From Zygnema cylindricum (lineage: Eukaryota; Streptophyta; Zygnematophyceae; Zygnematales; Zygnemataceae), in the NCBI GenBank assembly GCA_037447655.1, contig JBBHKE010001545.1, forward strand, positions 327,582 to 391,581: 64,000 nucleotides of DNA. Direction: 5' to 3'. Under the pieces are notes generated by a model that saw nothing but the letters and a program-made list of their open reading frames with translations, was not told where the DNA came from and ran no database searches. Below are positions 46,096 through 57,852 of the stretch, piece after piece. The number at the start of each line of letters is the position of its first letter. Within the stretch, counting starts at the first letter, position 1. The position numbers and the translations under genes were made by a program.

Positions 46096-49000
46096 CCCTC
46101 CCCCTCCCCCACTACTAATACTCAAACCTGACAGCTCTTCTGTAGGTATTACTGCGGCACTTGTTGTACTGAGAGGAGAAGGGGCTAATCCAGTCGATGT
46201 ACTACCAATTTGGCTTGACACCAGAGGGGTAGCGGCAGTACCGCCAAGTGTGGCATCTAAACGGTTAAGACCGCTTTGTTTACCGCTTGTCTCACTCATC
46301 AGAGACTGACTTACTTGATTTGCAGTTGCCCCATTAGCACTTGGACCTAACTGCAAATTTGGAGGCGGACCAGAAATCCCCCTTCCTATTGCAGCTGGTG
46401 ATAGTCCTCCCACTAAAACTCTCCCTGAACTTGAGTCGCCTGGAGCTACTGTACCTACTCTCACCGCCATTGGACTTCCCAAAGGTGAAGCCTCCTCATC
46501 TTTCGCCTTCGCCACACTTCCTCCTCCTCCTCCTCCTGGAGGTGCTGAAGGCACTGAAGGTGCTGAAGGCACTGAAGGTGCTGAAGGTAGTGAAGGTGCT
46601 GAAGGAGCTGTTTCTCCTCCTCCTCCTCCTGTTACTGCTGCTGTTGCTCCTCCCCCAACTCCTCCTCCTCCTCCTCCTGCTCCTCCTCCTTCTCCTCCTC
46701 CCCCTCCTCCTACTCCTAATCCTCCAACTGCCCCTACTCCTACTCCTCCTAGAGGGGTTGGAAACCCACTGGCAGTAGGTCGTGCAGGAATATTCACTCC
46801 TAGACCAGCTGGTGGACCAATAAGTCCATTTCTACTAGAAATTACTGCTGGTCTCACAGGAGGTAGGAGTGGTAGAGTCTGTCCTCCTCCTCCCTCTTCT
46901 GTCGCATCTGTTGTTATTGTGGCGGGTGGTTCTACTCTTCCTCCTTCCCCTGTTGAAGGGGGACTGCTTGTGGTTGCTCCAGAAGAAGACGTTACCGATG
47001 CCTGAACCGTCGTCCCCAAGTATGAGTACGATGGTTTATTAAAAGAAAAAAAGCAGAACTAAAAAATAAACTATTCATATTCATATTCAAGTTTTAAAAA
47101 AATAAATGATCACATCCAGGAGATGAAGTCACATCATAAGAGCAAAATCACATCTACCGCACAAAGTTGGAGGATATGATGAATATGGTGAAGTTGTGTC
47201 CATCACTTTTGACAATGGTTTTGTGAAGCTTCTGTGGTGATAATCTGAAAGGGGATTCACCCCAGAGAACTTCTAGGGATGATGCTTATTGAGCCCATGT
47301 AAATTGAAAAATTTTAGGACACTAGGTACGATTTCATATCACTGTAAGGAAAACTTGGCAAATATCAACTTTGCCAATAATTATTCAATACCACAATTAT
47401 TGAAAAATCATATGGATGAAGACGTACAACAAATTTTAGAGTTCAATATGTTTTGATTTTACTGACGGTTTCGACCAATCCTTGTGGATTAATCGTGATT
47501 GAAGCAATATTTGAAACCCTCCTCAATGTGCCACTGGCTTTTACTCATGATGCTATGAATCACGGGGTAAAATTACTGATTTCTCATACAAAAAACTCAC
47601 ATTGCAAATATAATATACATAAGAGTAACGCCAAAAGTTTGATATCCCTATGAAGAGTTAATTGAGGTGGAGACAAGTGCCTTACCGGGGGAGAAGGAGG
47701 GAGAGGTGGTTTCACACTTGTAGCAGTCAGCGCTACAACCACAGTTGTAGCAGCTGTAGCCACCACTGGAAGAGCGGGTACCTGAAGTCCGCACAAATTC
47801 CAGGGAAAAGCAGCCTTGAGAAATACAGATTTATAAAGACCACATGTCCAAAGCTTTGGACAGTTTGACAACAGCAGGAGCGCGAGAGCAAAGCAGCGAT
47901 GGTGACTGGCGGTTGCGACTCAGATTATTCAGCAACAATACCATGTGATGATAGCTCGATTCTAACGGGAAAGTGCGACACAAGCAACGTGTCTTGTGAT
48001 TCATGTTCAAGGAAGAAGGCTATTTTTCAGAGGTTTCTTTTCAGATCCTGCATATGCTATGAAAGGACCAATTCTATCTTCTAAAAGCCTCCTCACCCAA
48101 AACCAAGCTTTTGAAACCTTGATTTAAATCCAGCAGAAGGAAGTTGAAACCAGTAGCATCTGTGAGCTCATTGACTTCAGTTGCTATGGAAAAACAAACC
48201 TTCTCCTTCTCCTTGATTACCACACTTGGTGGCACAGCAGGTACAGCCTCCATGCTTTCCAAAGCCTCCAGCTTCTCCATTGGCAGAGATTCGTAAAGAT
48301 CGTCCACATTCTCAAACTCTTCAAAGTCATCCTGCAGGAAATTAACAATTAAACTAAAGATGATTTTAACCTGAACTCTGGAACTGTTATGTTTTGATGC
48401 CCTGAATTGAAATATTCCATAAACCTCCACCTCATAGCTATTCCAATATTCACCATGGTTAACACAAAGGCGTGCTAACTTGTCCACAATTTTTAGTAAA
48501 CTTGTATCGCATGGTTAAATTTTGTCCTCACAAATGGAATTCACAGCATTCTCACAATCAAAATTCACTACAAGATCAGGTCTCCACCACATTGTTTCCT
48601 CATATTCACTAAATAAACTTACTGGTTTCTTTTTTATAGGATACTACTTAATCAAGGTTCGAAATTAGTGTGGCCTACACTAATCAACCATAGTAGTAGA
48701 TGCATGCACTTAAGGATGAGAAGAGGGTCCCAGCTCTTATAAACCGTTCCACCTGGTTTCTACAATGTACTCATCCTAACCAATTTTTAATGTTGACCAC
48801 TAACTACATCACTATCTTCTGAAATTTTATAAAAGTGGAGGATGGGATTTCACATTTTTCTTACAGGCATGCACTTCATGAATGAGCCAAGTCCAAAAGA
48901 CAGATTTCCCCACCCTGTTTACAAACTTTGTTTCCATACACCTGAGTAAAAAGCTGACAAAAAAATAAATCTTCAGAAAATGCACCTGATTTCGCTCAAT

Positions 49001-52000
49001 GTAATCTTCAATGAGTTCTCGAATATCTGTAACTTGTTCAGGGCTCAGTTCATCATTGTCCAATAAACGTAAAACCATCTCCAATTTCACAATGTGTGCT
49101 TTATGCCGCCCAATTGAATCCTCTAAATGAGTCTGCAAAACAGTTGCATGAATGTATTATTAGCCTCTACTGAAAGCCTGAGCTGCAAATCAAACAAGTA
49201 AATGCCCATCCAGACTGATAGACCATACATTTTCTGACTTTTAAAGTACAGTGCCCAAATCATAACTTAAACAGTGACAAAGCTAAAAGCTGAAGAGGTA
49301 TCTTATAAAAAACGTCAGGAAACAATTGTGACATAAATGACACGAAAAAAAATGCAAAAGCCAATCCTGCTGTCTTTATGTGTTTTCTAAGCAGCAAACA
49401 GTTTTAAAACGCATACCAAACGTGGAGGTCTTTGCTTCCCCTTCTTAACTTGGAGACCTTCCATTTCACTCTCAAACGAGTCAATCTGTGACTCCAGCTC
49501 ACTAACCTGCCATGCCCCACATGCCCAACAATTTGACACAACTTTTTGCTTGTGTCATGACTCTGCATATTTCTGTACACTAACCGATTGACCAAATACA
49601 TTACACAATTCAGTGCTACTAGTGGATTGCATTAGAAAGTTCACAATATGTTACCACTGAAAATAACATAGATTTCCCCAGAGTAAGTGCACTCCACACT
49701 AACTTATGTGCTAACTTCCAGTGTGAAAAGGATGAGAACATTTCATTGATACTCAATATGGAGCATATTTTGACACTCGACCAATTTCCATATCGAGCTT
49801 GATATTTAATAAACGGGATGAAAAAAATGAAAAAAAACTATAATTAAAAGAAAGCCCTGAGGGGCATCCATATCTGTGCAAAGGTTATGGACGGCCACAG
49901 ATTCAAGGTCCCGGGACTTAGAAACCGTAGAACATGTCAGAATAGGAATCTTAATTACCGCGTGCATGCTTAATTATTGCCAGTTTTGTCCGTGACCTCC
50001 AGTACAGTACCTTTAGAATGTCAGTTCGTCACACATATTGTACTTTTATATGATTTTTTCTTCCTTCGAAAGGTGGCCGAAATGCGTGTATGTGCCTCTT
50101 GTACAATAAACCTCTTCATATTGGGTAACAAAACAAAATGTCGCAAGTGATATTATATTGCGATAAAAATTTTAATAGCCCTCGATATAATACAGGTGTT
50201 CTATCATATCTCAACATTTAGAAAAAAACCTATAATTTCGCGTGGAAAACCATTAGATGAGAGTAGTTAATCAATAGTTGGGACCACACTAATGGCAGTG
50301 CACACATCTTGACTACACCGTGGATCGCCATTAGCAGTAATAACCCTAATTCGGCGACAAATTTTTTGGGCCACTAAACATAAATAGCGTTAATAATGCT
50401 AATTGTTTTCTTTTTAACGCTAATTTGGTTGGCTGTTAAAAATAGTCTACGTTGCCCAAACCTAAATTAGACTTGATACCAGCTACAAATCAAGTGTGGT
50501 ACCCCAAATCAAGTAGTCAAACTGCGAACACCCTTACTAACTGAAACAAAGCACCTGGAAAAAGAAAACCCCTGTGAGTGTTCAAAGCAGTGGCTCCAAA
50601 AAAGAAATTGTGACAAGTTTTGAGTTCGACAATTACAACATGTTTACAAAGAGCCGATAAATTCGTAAGGCGTTAAATTGGCTTATACCGTACTCATTAA
50701 CACATTGTTAACATCAATGTGTGTAAGATTTCATTTAACTCATGTTCTTCAGAAACAGGAGAAAATCAGGTGGCAAATTGGATTGTTGTGTGGCAAATTC
50801 AAAAGTACAGTGTACACAGACAAAATAAATTAAAGCTGCTAAACCTACAACAAAAAACAAATAGAGGGCGCAGGTCAGCAGTTTCCTCAACAACTTGACA
50901 GGTCCACTGCCAAGAGGAGAATCTACACGGTAAAATATATACCATAAATGGAGCCGGTAGTGAAATGACTGATGCGCCACTGGTCTTAGACATTATTTGG
51001 GCACTCAAACGCCTTCAGCTTTATTGTCAGCCGTTCGATTTTCTTTACTAAGGCAGCAATCGAAAGTTAACAGTTTCACCTATCGATTGCCATGCACGAT
51101 TGAGAGTCGGAAAATTCTGTGATGAGAAAATGTACTTTGAAGCCTGAAAAATGTTTAACACTAATAACGATGGGCAGTGTACTATTCAAACTTCTTAACC
51201 TGTTATGGTCGCACGTGCTGATTATAGGAGCCCCTTGTCCACAAACCCAGCAATCTTATGAAAATTCCTGACACATCAAAATATTACCATGGTCATCACA
51301 GCGAAGTGAATCTCAGCAGAACGCCTGAATTCAAAATAATTATTTGGAGAGATGCCTAGATAGACTTACCATGTTGTTCAGCCAATCCCGTGACTCGCCT
51401 TTCGCTTTCTCCCGTGGATCCTGTAGGCCAAACGTGACTTGCAGGTCACTTTTCAAATATTGTTTTCTTCTAAACACTTATGTAAAACTTGTTCCAGGAG
51501 TATGAAGCTGCAGGTGGCCCGAATTGAAAAGAACAGGCAAGATTACAGTTTTGTTATAGCAAGTTCAACAACGACAGCCCAAAAACCCATTATTCACTTC
51601 CTTTCTGGCAAGTGTTTTCCAAAAGTGAAAAACCAATCATAAGAACAAGATTAGAAAGACACTAACCGTTTTCGGCTGTTGACCTAGCCCCTCTTTTGAA
51701 AATGCTTTGGTTTTCGTTTCTTTTTCACACACTTTAAAACGTTCCATCTCCCGCTCTATTAATTTCCGAGCGTCGATAAGAGCCTGCATATAATTCAAAT
51801 AAACTAAATTTGACGATCAAATAAGTTCTCTAATCCCAATGACTGATGAGATCAATCACCGGAAAATAGCATAAAGACCTGATATTGCAGACTGCCTGAA
51901 TCAACAAAGTTCAGGCTCCATCCCTCCTAACTTTGGTGAATCGATTTCATAAACTATAAAAAGGGCACTAAATGGGATATAAATAATTCACCGTCTTCGT

Positions 52001-54446
52001 TTCAAAAAAAAAGCTAAGCATCAATTATTAAGGAAAGGAGCTCAGCAAATCGATGATTTAGTAAGGTTACATTTGACTGCAATGGTGAAGCAGACGCCAC
52101 AAAACCCTGGCCTAGTTCCAACTGGATCCAAACCCTATAGTATAAGGCCAAATGCATGGGTTTATAGCTTGACATTACCCTAACGTCTTAGCTATCACTT
52201 CAAAAGTAGTAACAAGCTCCACTTAACTTGTCAAACTTTTAGATTCCAGACCATCAAAACCTGCCCCCTGAACACAATGCGCTGTCATGGAAGGGCAGGC
52301 ACATTTTAAAACCGTCTGAGTGTAACGTTGTCATGCTGCCAAGACTTTCTTGTTCAAATAATATGATGACCATTTTTCAAGGTTCGCGGCACCAACCTTC
52401 TTGTCCTTGATCTCGCTTGATTGTATCCATGTCTTGATCTGGTCACGATAACGCTGAAGCTTCTTTATTTCCTTTTTCAAATCCGCTTCAAATTTTTCTT
52501 TTTGGTTTGCGCTGTCGGTGTCATACACCTGACATCACAGAAAGATGCAGGTCCCAAGCAAATTCCAAATCAAGGACGTCAACGCCGTCGAAAGGGCAAT
52601 CAGGAGGCAGAAAACTCACATTGCCAAACTTACCCATCCTTACGCAGAACCTAACAAGCACAAAACATTTGCTTATGTACTGATTAATTTGCTTCTTCCG
52701 AAACAAAGGTTAACTTCTCTCAAGAACACGCTTCCACCAGCAGATTAGACAGTCAGCTTCGTACAGCTTAGAATCTTAATGCTCTTGCTTGTGTTCCAAT
52801 TCTTTTGCAATGCTTCTTTTGGAAAAAATGTTAACTTGTCATAAGAAGAGTTTTTCCCCTTCTGCCAATAGCGGTCTGAAAAATGCAGTAACCACTAGCC
52901 CGGCCACATAACAATATCTGGCGCATTGTTTGAGATGCCATTGAGTGCTACCTCACAGTATCCATCGATTATTTCCAACTCAAAAACCACAACATTGAGT
53001 TATGCACAATAATAGTGAGATGCTTGGAATGTTAAGATTTCAGCAAAGACATCACAACCAAATTCGGATACTGGTAAGTGAACAAACATGAGAAATACAA
53101 ATAGCATTACTTTGCATTAATCTCGTTTGAATTCAGAATGGAGGAGGAGAGAAGGGTAGAGGAGGGGAAAAATGGCAACGAAGATCCCTTAAAGAGAGTG
53201 TGTCCCTTCGATTCATCTGATTCAGAAGCATGAAAACATTGAAACTTTTACATTCCTATTTTAAATACTACACTGCCCATTGTTATTAGCGTTAATAATT
53301 TATTAGTGTTAATGCAAATTTACTCAAGGAGACGAGGTAGATTATAGTCCACTCCCTAGAAAGTGCTGTTAACACTATTTTATGATATCAGGCCAAAAAA
53401 AGTAGCGAGCAAATTAGTGTTATTAACTTTTATAATGGTGGGACGAGTAGAGAAAAATCGTCATGCTGCAGAAACGCTGGTTTTGAAATAAATGTACAAG
53501 TAAAGCAACATTAAAGAAACAAAGTCAAACAAATGTCCGAGACAGCAGGAAAGTTCTTGTGGCAGTCTCTATGAAAAGAACCAAATTAAACGAGAATATC
53601 GCCTAAAGGTATAACAATAATTGGTAAAGCGTGACGTAAGATAGCCATTTGTCACATGAATGAAATTACATGAGGAGTTCACTTTGTTACCAGCAAGGTT
53701 CAGTTTCGGTATTTAACTTCGAAGAAATTATTGAAGCCTAAAAGGAAAAAAATGGAATGAAAGACTATGTCGCATTGCTACACCGCCCATCGCTATTAGA
53801 GTTAATCATTTTAATTCCAATGGTTTTTGACCCGAAATCATAAAGTAGTGTTTAACACTATTTAAGTAAGTGGCCTACAATAAGCCACTTTACAAAAGTA
53901 CTTTAGTGTAGTTAATTCAATTAATTGTTGACGCTAATCACTTACTAACTCTGCTAGCGATGGGAGGTGTAATTGCCAAAGTGAAAAAAGCCACATTGTT
54001 TTATTACCAACTGTTTGAAAAGTAAAAACCTGTGCGAAGAGTTACAAGAATGAAAACCGCCAAAAAAACAAAAAAAACGGGTACAGATAAAGAACAAAAA
54101 AATGAGAGGCCGATATCCACAATCTTCAGGACGGAAATGGGAAGAGCAAAACAACCCGGGTGAAAATAGCAGGCAGGAATAAATGAGATTAAATAGGCAA
54201 AGGGTTGGCCAAAACACAATGGAGAAAACAGAACTCAGAGAGATGAGGACCAGCACGACGTCAACGAAGTCAGCGAACAGGAAGATGAGAGAAAAGAAGG
54301 CGAGGAAACGAAATGAAATGAGGCAGAAGGAAAAAAAAAGAGGAAGGTAATACTTTGTTCCAAATTCCGTCGAATACTTCTACACCTTCCTGCACCTTCT
54401 TCAAAACGCGGTCGATTTCTCCCTGAAGCTTTCGAGTAGCTCCCAT
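39383..54446 (-). CDS. NOT3: CCR4-NOT complex subunit 3 (NOT3), 16 exons
   Basis: Scaffold subunit of the CCR4-NOT deadenylase complex. Exons: 54446-54354, 52528-52397, 51783-51667, 51420-51370, 49506-49417, 49132-48986, 48331-48200, 47781-47686, 47001-45739, 44130-43858, 43698-43506, 42856-42603, 42199-41888, 40432-40310, 39845-39664, 39449-39383. All junctions are GT-AG and frame-consistent, giving about 1,174 residues. Residues 1-254 are the Not3 N-terminal coiled-coil domain ([51 protein letters not shown]). Exon 9 (residues 287-707) is Gly/Ser/Pro low complexity. Residues about 1060-1174 are the NOT box ([54 protein letters not shown]). The start codon has a good context (ACCATGG). The linker between WERL and LFFAFYY is several residues shorter than in plant relatives. 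The exon 14 start could be 40432 or 40429; the exon 9 acceptor is inferred. Confidence 0.93.
40991..41779. mobile_element. hAT-like non-autonomous element, copy 5, in NOT3 intron 13 (789 bp)
   Basis: Perfect termini TAGTGTTGTGTATCGGTAA and its inverse. AAAAAAAG at 40983-40990 and 41780-41787 is the 8-bp duplication. It lies between exons 13 and 14 and touches no splice site. It carries extra sequence at about 41427-41518 that copies 3 and 4 lack. Confidence 0.95.
41427..41518 (+). repeat. Segment inside hAT copy 5 matching 28347-28450
   Basis: AGTCAAAAGGACAT, ACCCAAGTAAAACCCCCTTA and TTTACCGAAATCGG occur in the same order at both places. Confidence 0.85.
46061..46092 (-). repeat. 32-base homopolymer (G on the coding strand) inside NOT3 exon 9
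   Basis: Thirty-two consecutive C residues on the plus strand, within (CCT)n and CCCCCT repeats. They encode part of a roughly 25-residue glycine run near residue 590-600. Any length change not divisible by three would break the NOT box frame. Confidence 0.95.
53269..53450. mobile_element. TACACC-family MITE remnant in NOT3 intron 1
   Basis: Left end TACACTGCCCATTGTTATTA. The right end is degenerate (ATTAACTTTTATAATGGTGG). No clear target duplication. Confidence 0.5.
53779..53971. mobile_element. TACACC-family MITE in NOT3 intron 1 (193 bp)
   Basis: Ends TACACCGCCCATCGCTATTA and, inverted, TACACCTCCCATCGCTAGCA, matching at about 25 of 30 bases. ATTGC at 53774-53778 and 53972-53976 is a 5-bp direct repeat, presumably the target duplication. 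No coding capacity; superfamily unassigned. Confidence 0.8.
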
Positions 54447-54791
54447 GGTGACAAGTGGCTGAAACTAGAAAAAAGCGACAGACAAAAGGGGAAACAGGAT
54501 GATACTGAGACCCTGTAAGACCAAAGAGGAACAGCATATGTGATAAAAATCCTTAAAAAAAGGGAAATTGTGTCCGATTCTACCTTGACACTGGTAACCC
54601 TAAAACTACGTAGCTTTGCAAGGAGTGGAATTTATAAGTGAATGTTTCGGACTTTTAAGCAGTAAAGCAAAGCTTGGTGGAAGTCGGGAACGAAAAAAAA
54701 TATTCATTTGTTCATCTGTACGGTAAAGCGTGTATCATTATTGCATGCGTCATTTTAGTCATGCGCAAGCGCATACGCCAGCATGTGCAGT
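54447..54791. other. Upstream region of NOT3
   Basis: Should contain the 5' UTR and promoter. No TATA box or other element could be called with confidence. Confidence 0.35.
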
Positions 54792-56070
54792 ACACCGTGA
54801 ATCGCTATTAGTGATAACAGTAATTCGGCGCCCCTAGATTCTGACCCCTGAACCTATAATTAATAATTTGATTTTTTCCTCTACTTTAGTATAGGTGCAG
54901 TTTAACAGTGTAAGCTACAACTAATCTTGCAAAGTATTAATAGTGTAGTGTACGAAATGAGCCAATCCGTATTAAAACTGCTCTTTAGTTCGTACAAACG
55001 TACAGAAAAAGTGTCGGGTAACGCGTCGAGACGTGAAAGTGAGTGGCGTTGACACGGGAAGGTGCACTCACATTTGATTCCTACTAATAAAGAACAGGGA
55101 ATATCACGCGAACCTGTTGTCACATGTTCAAACCGTCAACTATGTGAACACGGGCTATAGCGGCTACATTATGGGCAGGTATCAAAATTAGTGTTAGCTG
55201 TATAAATTAGCGTTAATGATTTGTTGGCGTTAGTCCCTTGGACCCGAAATAAAATTGAAAACACTATTTGTTTCTTTACACTAAAAATTTGTTTACAGTA
55301 AAGGTGGCGTTCCATCAGGAATTCTGTCATCGTACGGCCAGCTTTACGGGCTGTTACATTTTAGACGATGTTCCATCGCGTAGTAAACCACGTGTTCTAG
55401 AATGAGTGGCACCACGCAAGTTACGATCCGATATTGAATATGCTTAAAGATTTTTCACACCGACAAATTTAACTTCAAATATTCATTTGCGTACCATGTA
55501 CCTGTGTACCATGTACCTGCGTAACCAAGTCATCATACGGCATACCTTTTGTAATTTTTGGAGACGCCAGTCTTGTACGCCAGCTCATTTTTTAAGGTTC
55601 CTGTTTTCGAACATGGCGAAAGTCTTTTGCCATAAATAGTGTGACGAAGGAGCGTTGCCGGAAAGAGCGCGACGAAGGAGCGTTGCCGGAAAGAGCGCGA
55701 CGAAGGAACGTTACGAGATTACTTTTTACTTTCAGTTGCATTTTGAAAAGATACATATCATGTGCAAATTTTGTGAATTTCGTTGGTAGTCCATCATGAC
55801 ACGTAGCTTAATCGTCCAGCGTGTCGCGACTCTATTTTTTCTGTAGCTTCAACTAGAGAAAAAATTGAAGCAACTACCTCGCGAATGAATATCCGACGGT
55901 CATTGTTACCTCTTAGACCTTCGGAGAGAATTGGCAAGATTCTCTGTAATGTTCTTCGGTTATAAAAACAAAATAAGCGGTACGGCCTGGTACGGATAGG
56001 CGCGGATTTCTGTAAACTATTGTACCCCATTTCGTCTGATGGAACGCCACCCTACAGCAATTCACGGTGA
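54792..56070. mobile_element. TACACC-family large element, copy 2
   Basis: Starts TACACCGTGAATCGCTATTA; an inverted end (AGCAATTCACGGTGA) lies near 56056-56070. The interior aligns with 31260-32300. It begins about 345 bp upstream of the NOT3 start codon, so it may form part of the distal promoter. No coding frame recognised. Confidence 0.65.
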
Positions 56071-57852
56071 ATAACACTATTTTGCGTATTTGTGTCGGGA
56101 AAAAAAACATTAACATTTACTTTGGTACTTAACGCCATTTGTGTGTCGACTTGGTACCATCTATGCTGAACAAGCATCGACACTATTTCAAGTGCAAGCG
56201 TACCACCCTGGCAGCAGTCGCCGAGATACGTACTTGTGGGGTTTATAAATCGTACGAAACATAAAAATCAAGTAAAATTCAGCAGTTATTTTCATTACTT
56301 TACCCTATTGTATGCTTTATAATTAGTAATGTTCCCACTCTTTCGAGGGGCTAACAATTATTGAATTTTAAGTCACATGCGATGATTGGCAATTAAAGCG
56401 GTGTAGAAATGAGATGTCACGTGGACGTTTTGTATGAAAACAGACTTAGCGTATATGACGCTAATTTCTTCAAAAGTTACACTAAATGGAAACTTTCCGT
56501 ATTAGCTTTAATACTAATTTAATGTTAATAACACTCATCTATGATTTTGGCCCAGAAATAGCAGCAATAATATTAGTGATACTAACAGTGATAACGACGA
56601 GCAGTGTAGCTTTCACCAAAGAAATGTAACCTGGCAAGCAATGGTTAAATTTTTCCTTGGCGTGAATATAACAGCTGGCAGGGCCACCCAAAGTTTACGC
56701 TAAGTAAATGACCACATGGAAATAAGCATGTTTGGCACTATTTTACACCGAGGACCACATGGAAATAAAAGTGTTTGACGAAAAGCACTTCTACAGCCAA
56801 AACACAACACAAAAGCTCATGTGAACACAGCGCAGTAGGCGTTTTCTTTCAAAAGCTTCACATCCATTACTTTCCCACATAAGGAGCTTTCCTATGAAAC
56901 CAATTTCTCCAAACTATACATGCACGCCTAAGGTTTATTGATTAAAATTGATGTTTGGAGAATTTTTGCACCAATACCATATGAAATCAGTTCTATTGTT
57001 TTCAGGTACCAAGACCTGATTGAAAGACTGAACTATCAAGCCAGGCTATATAACAGGCCAGGCGACTACAATTCCCAGAAAAGCACATTTGCTGGCTTCC
57101 ATGGTTTAACTAATTAGAACTGTACCTGGTGGTCAAAAGTACAGGCGCAACCATCATAACAACAGAAGTCATAAGGTTCAAGTACATGAACATGCCATTT
57201 CCAACCACCGCGCTTTTAACAATTATTGAGGGCCCAAACCTTAAGGTATACATGGGGGCTTTTCCATTCATTTCCAAAGCTCAGACACCAACCCAGACAA
57301 AAGAGCTTCACATGGATAGAAATACACGCTGATGATGCATATACATAAATAATTTCCAACCAGCCAAACACTTAACCATGTTCGCACAACATGAGAAATA
57401 CGACAGATACTTTCAAGGCAACAACCTCACAAGATACATCTCACACACTCGCCTACAAAGAGCAGATTTTTTAGTCCTGACTCAATAATCAAGATTATCG
57501 GTGATGCATGTCAAAGCATCCACTACAGGCAATAGAATATAGAACTAGAGAAAATTGTACAAAGTGTTAACCTCATAGTGACACACAAAGCTCATTGACG
57601 CTTGCACCTTTCATGAGCTCTATCATCATGCATAATGGGATGTTTTCAGACTGTAAGCAGTATATCTGTAAAATCCAAATCCCCTCCCTAATCGCTAACT
57701 AAAAGTCATCCACTAAAAATAAAAGAAGTCCAATGTGACGCATCAACCTATCCTGCCTGATCCTGGCACTTCCCTTAAATAAGGAAACAGGAATGCAAAA
57801 ACAGACTGGGATTATTTGAAGCCAACCTAATGGTGGCCTCCAAAAAGACGTT
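56071..57852. other. Intergenic between the RING-CH gene and the large inverted-repeat element
   Basis: Contains the unannotated 3' UTR of the RING-CH gene at its right side. Fragments of TACACC-family ends (about 56590-56625) are visible. No other gene seen. Confidence 0.45.

Noticed and set aside
46341-46778. 145-codon leucine-rich frame on the plus strand
   Set aside because: Reverse-strand shadow of the Gly/Pro repeats in NOT3 exon 9.
47002-47019. ATG at 47019 as a gene start for the 469-codon frame
   Set aside because: The frame continues a spliced NOT3 exon; the acceptor TTCAG before 47001 fits the reading frame and the upstream exons encode the conserved N-terminus.
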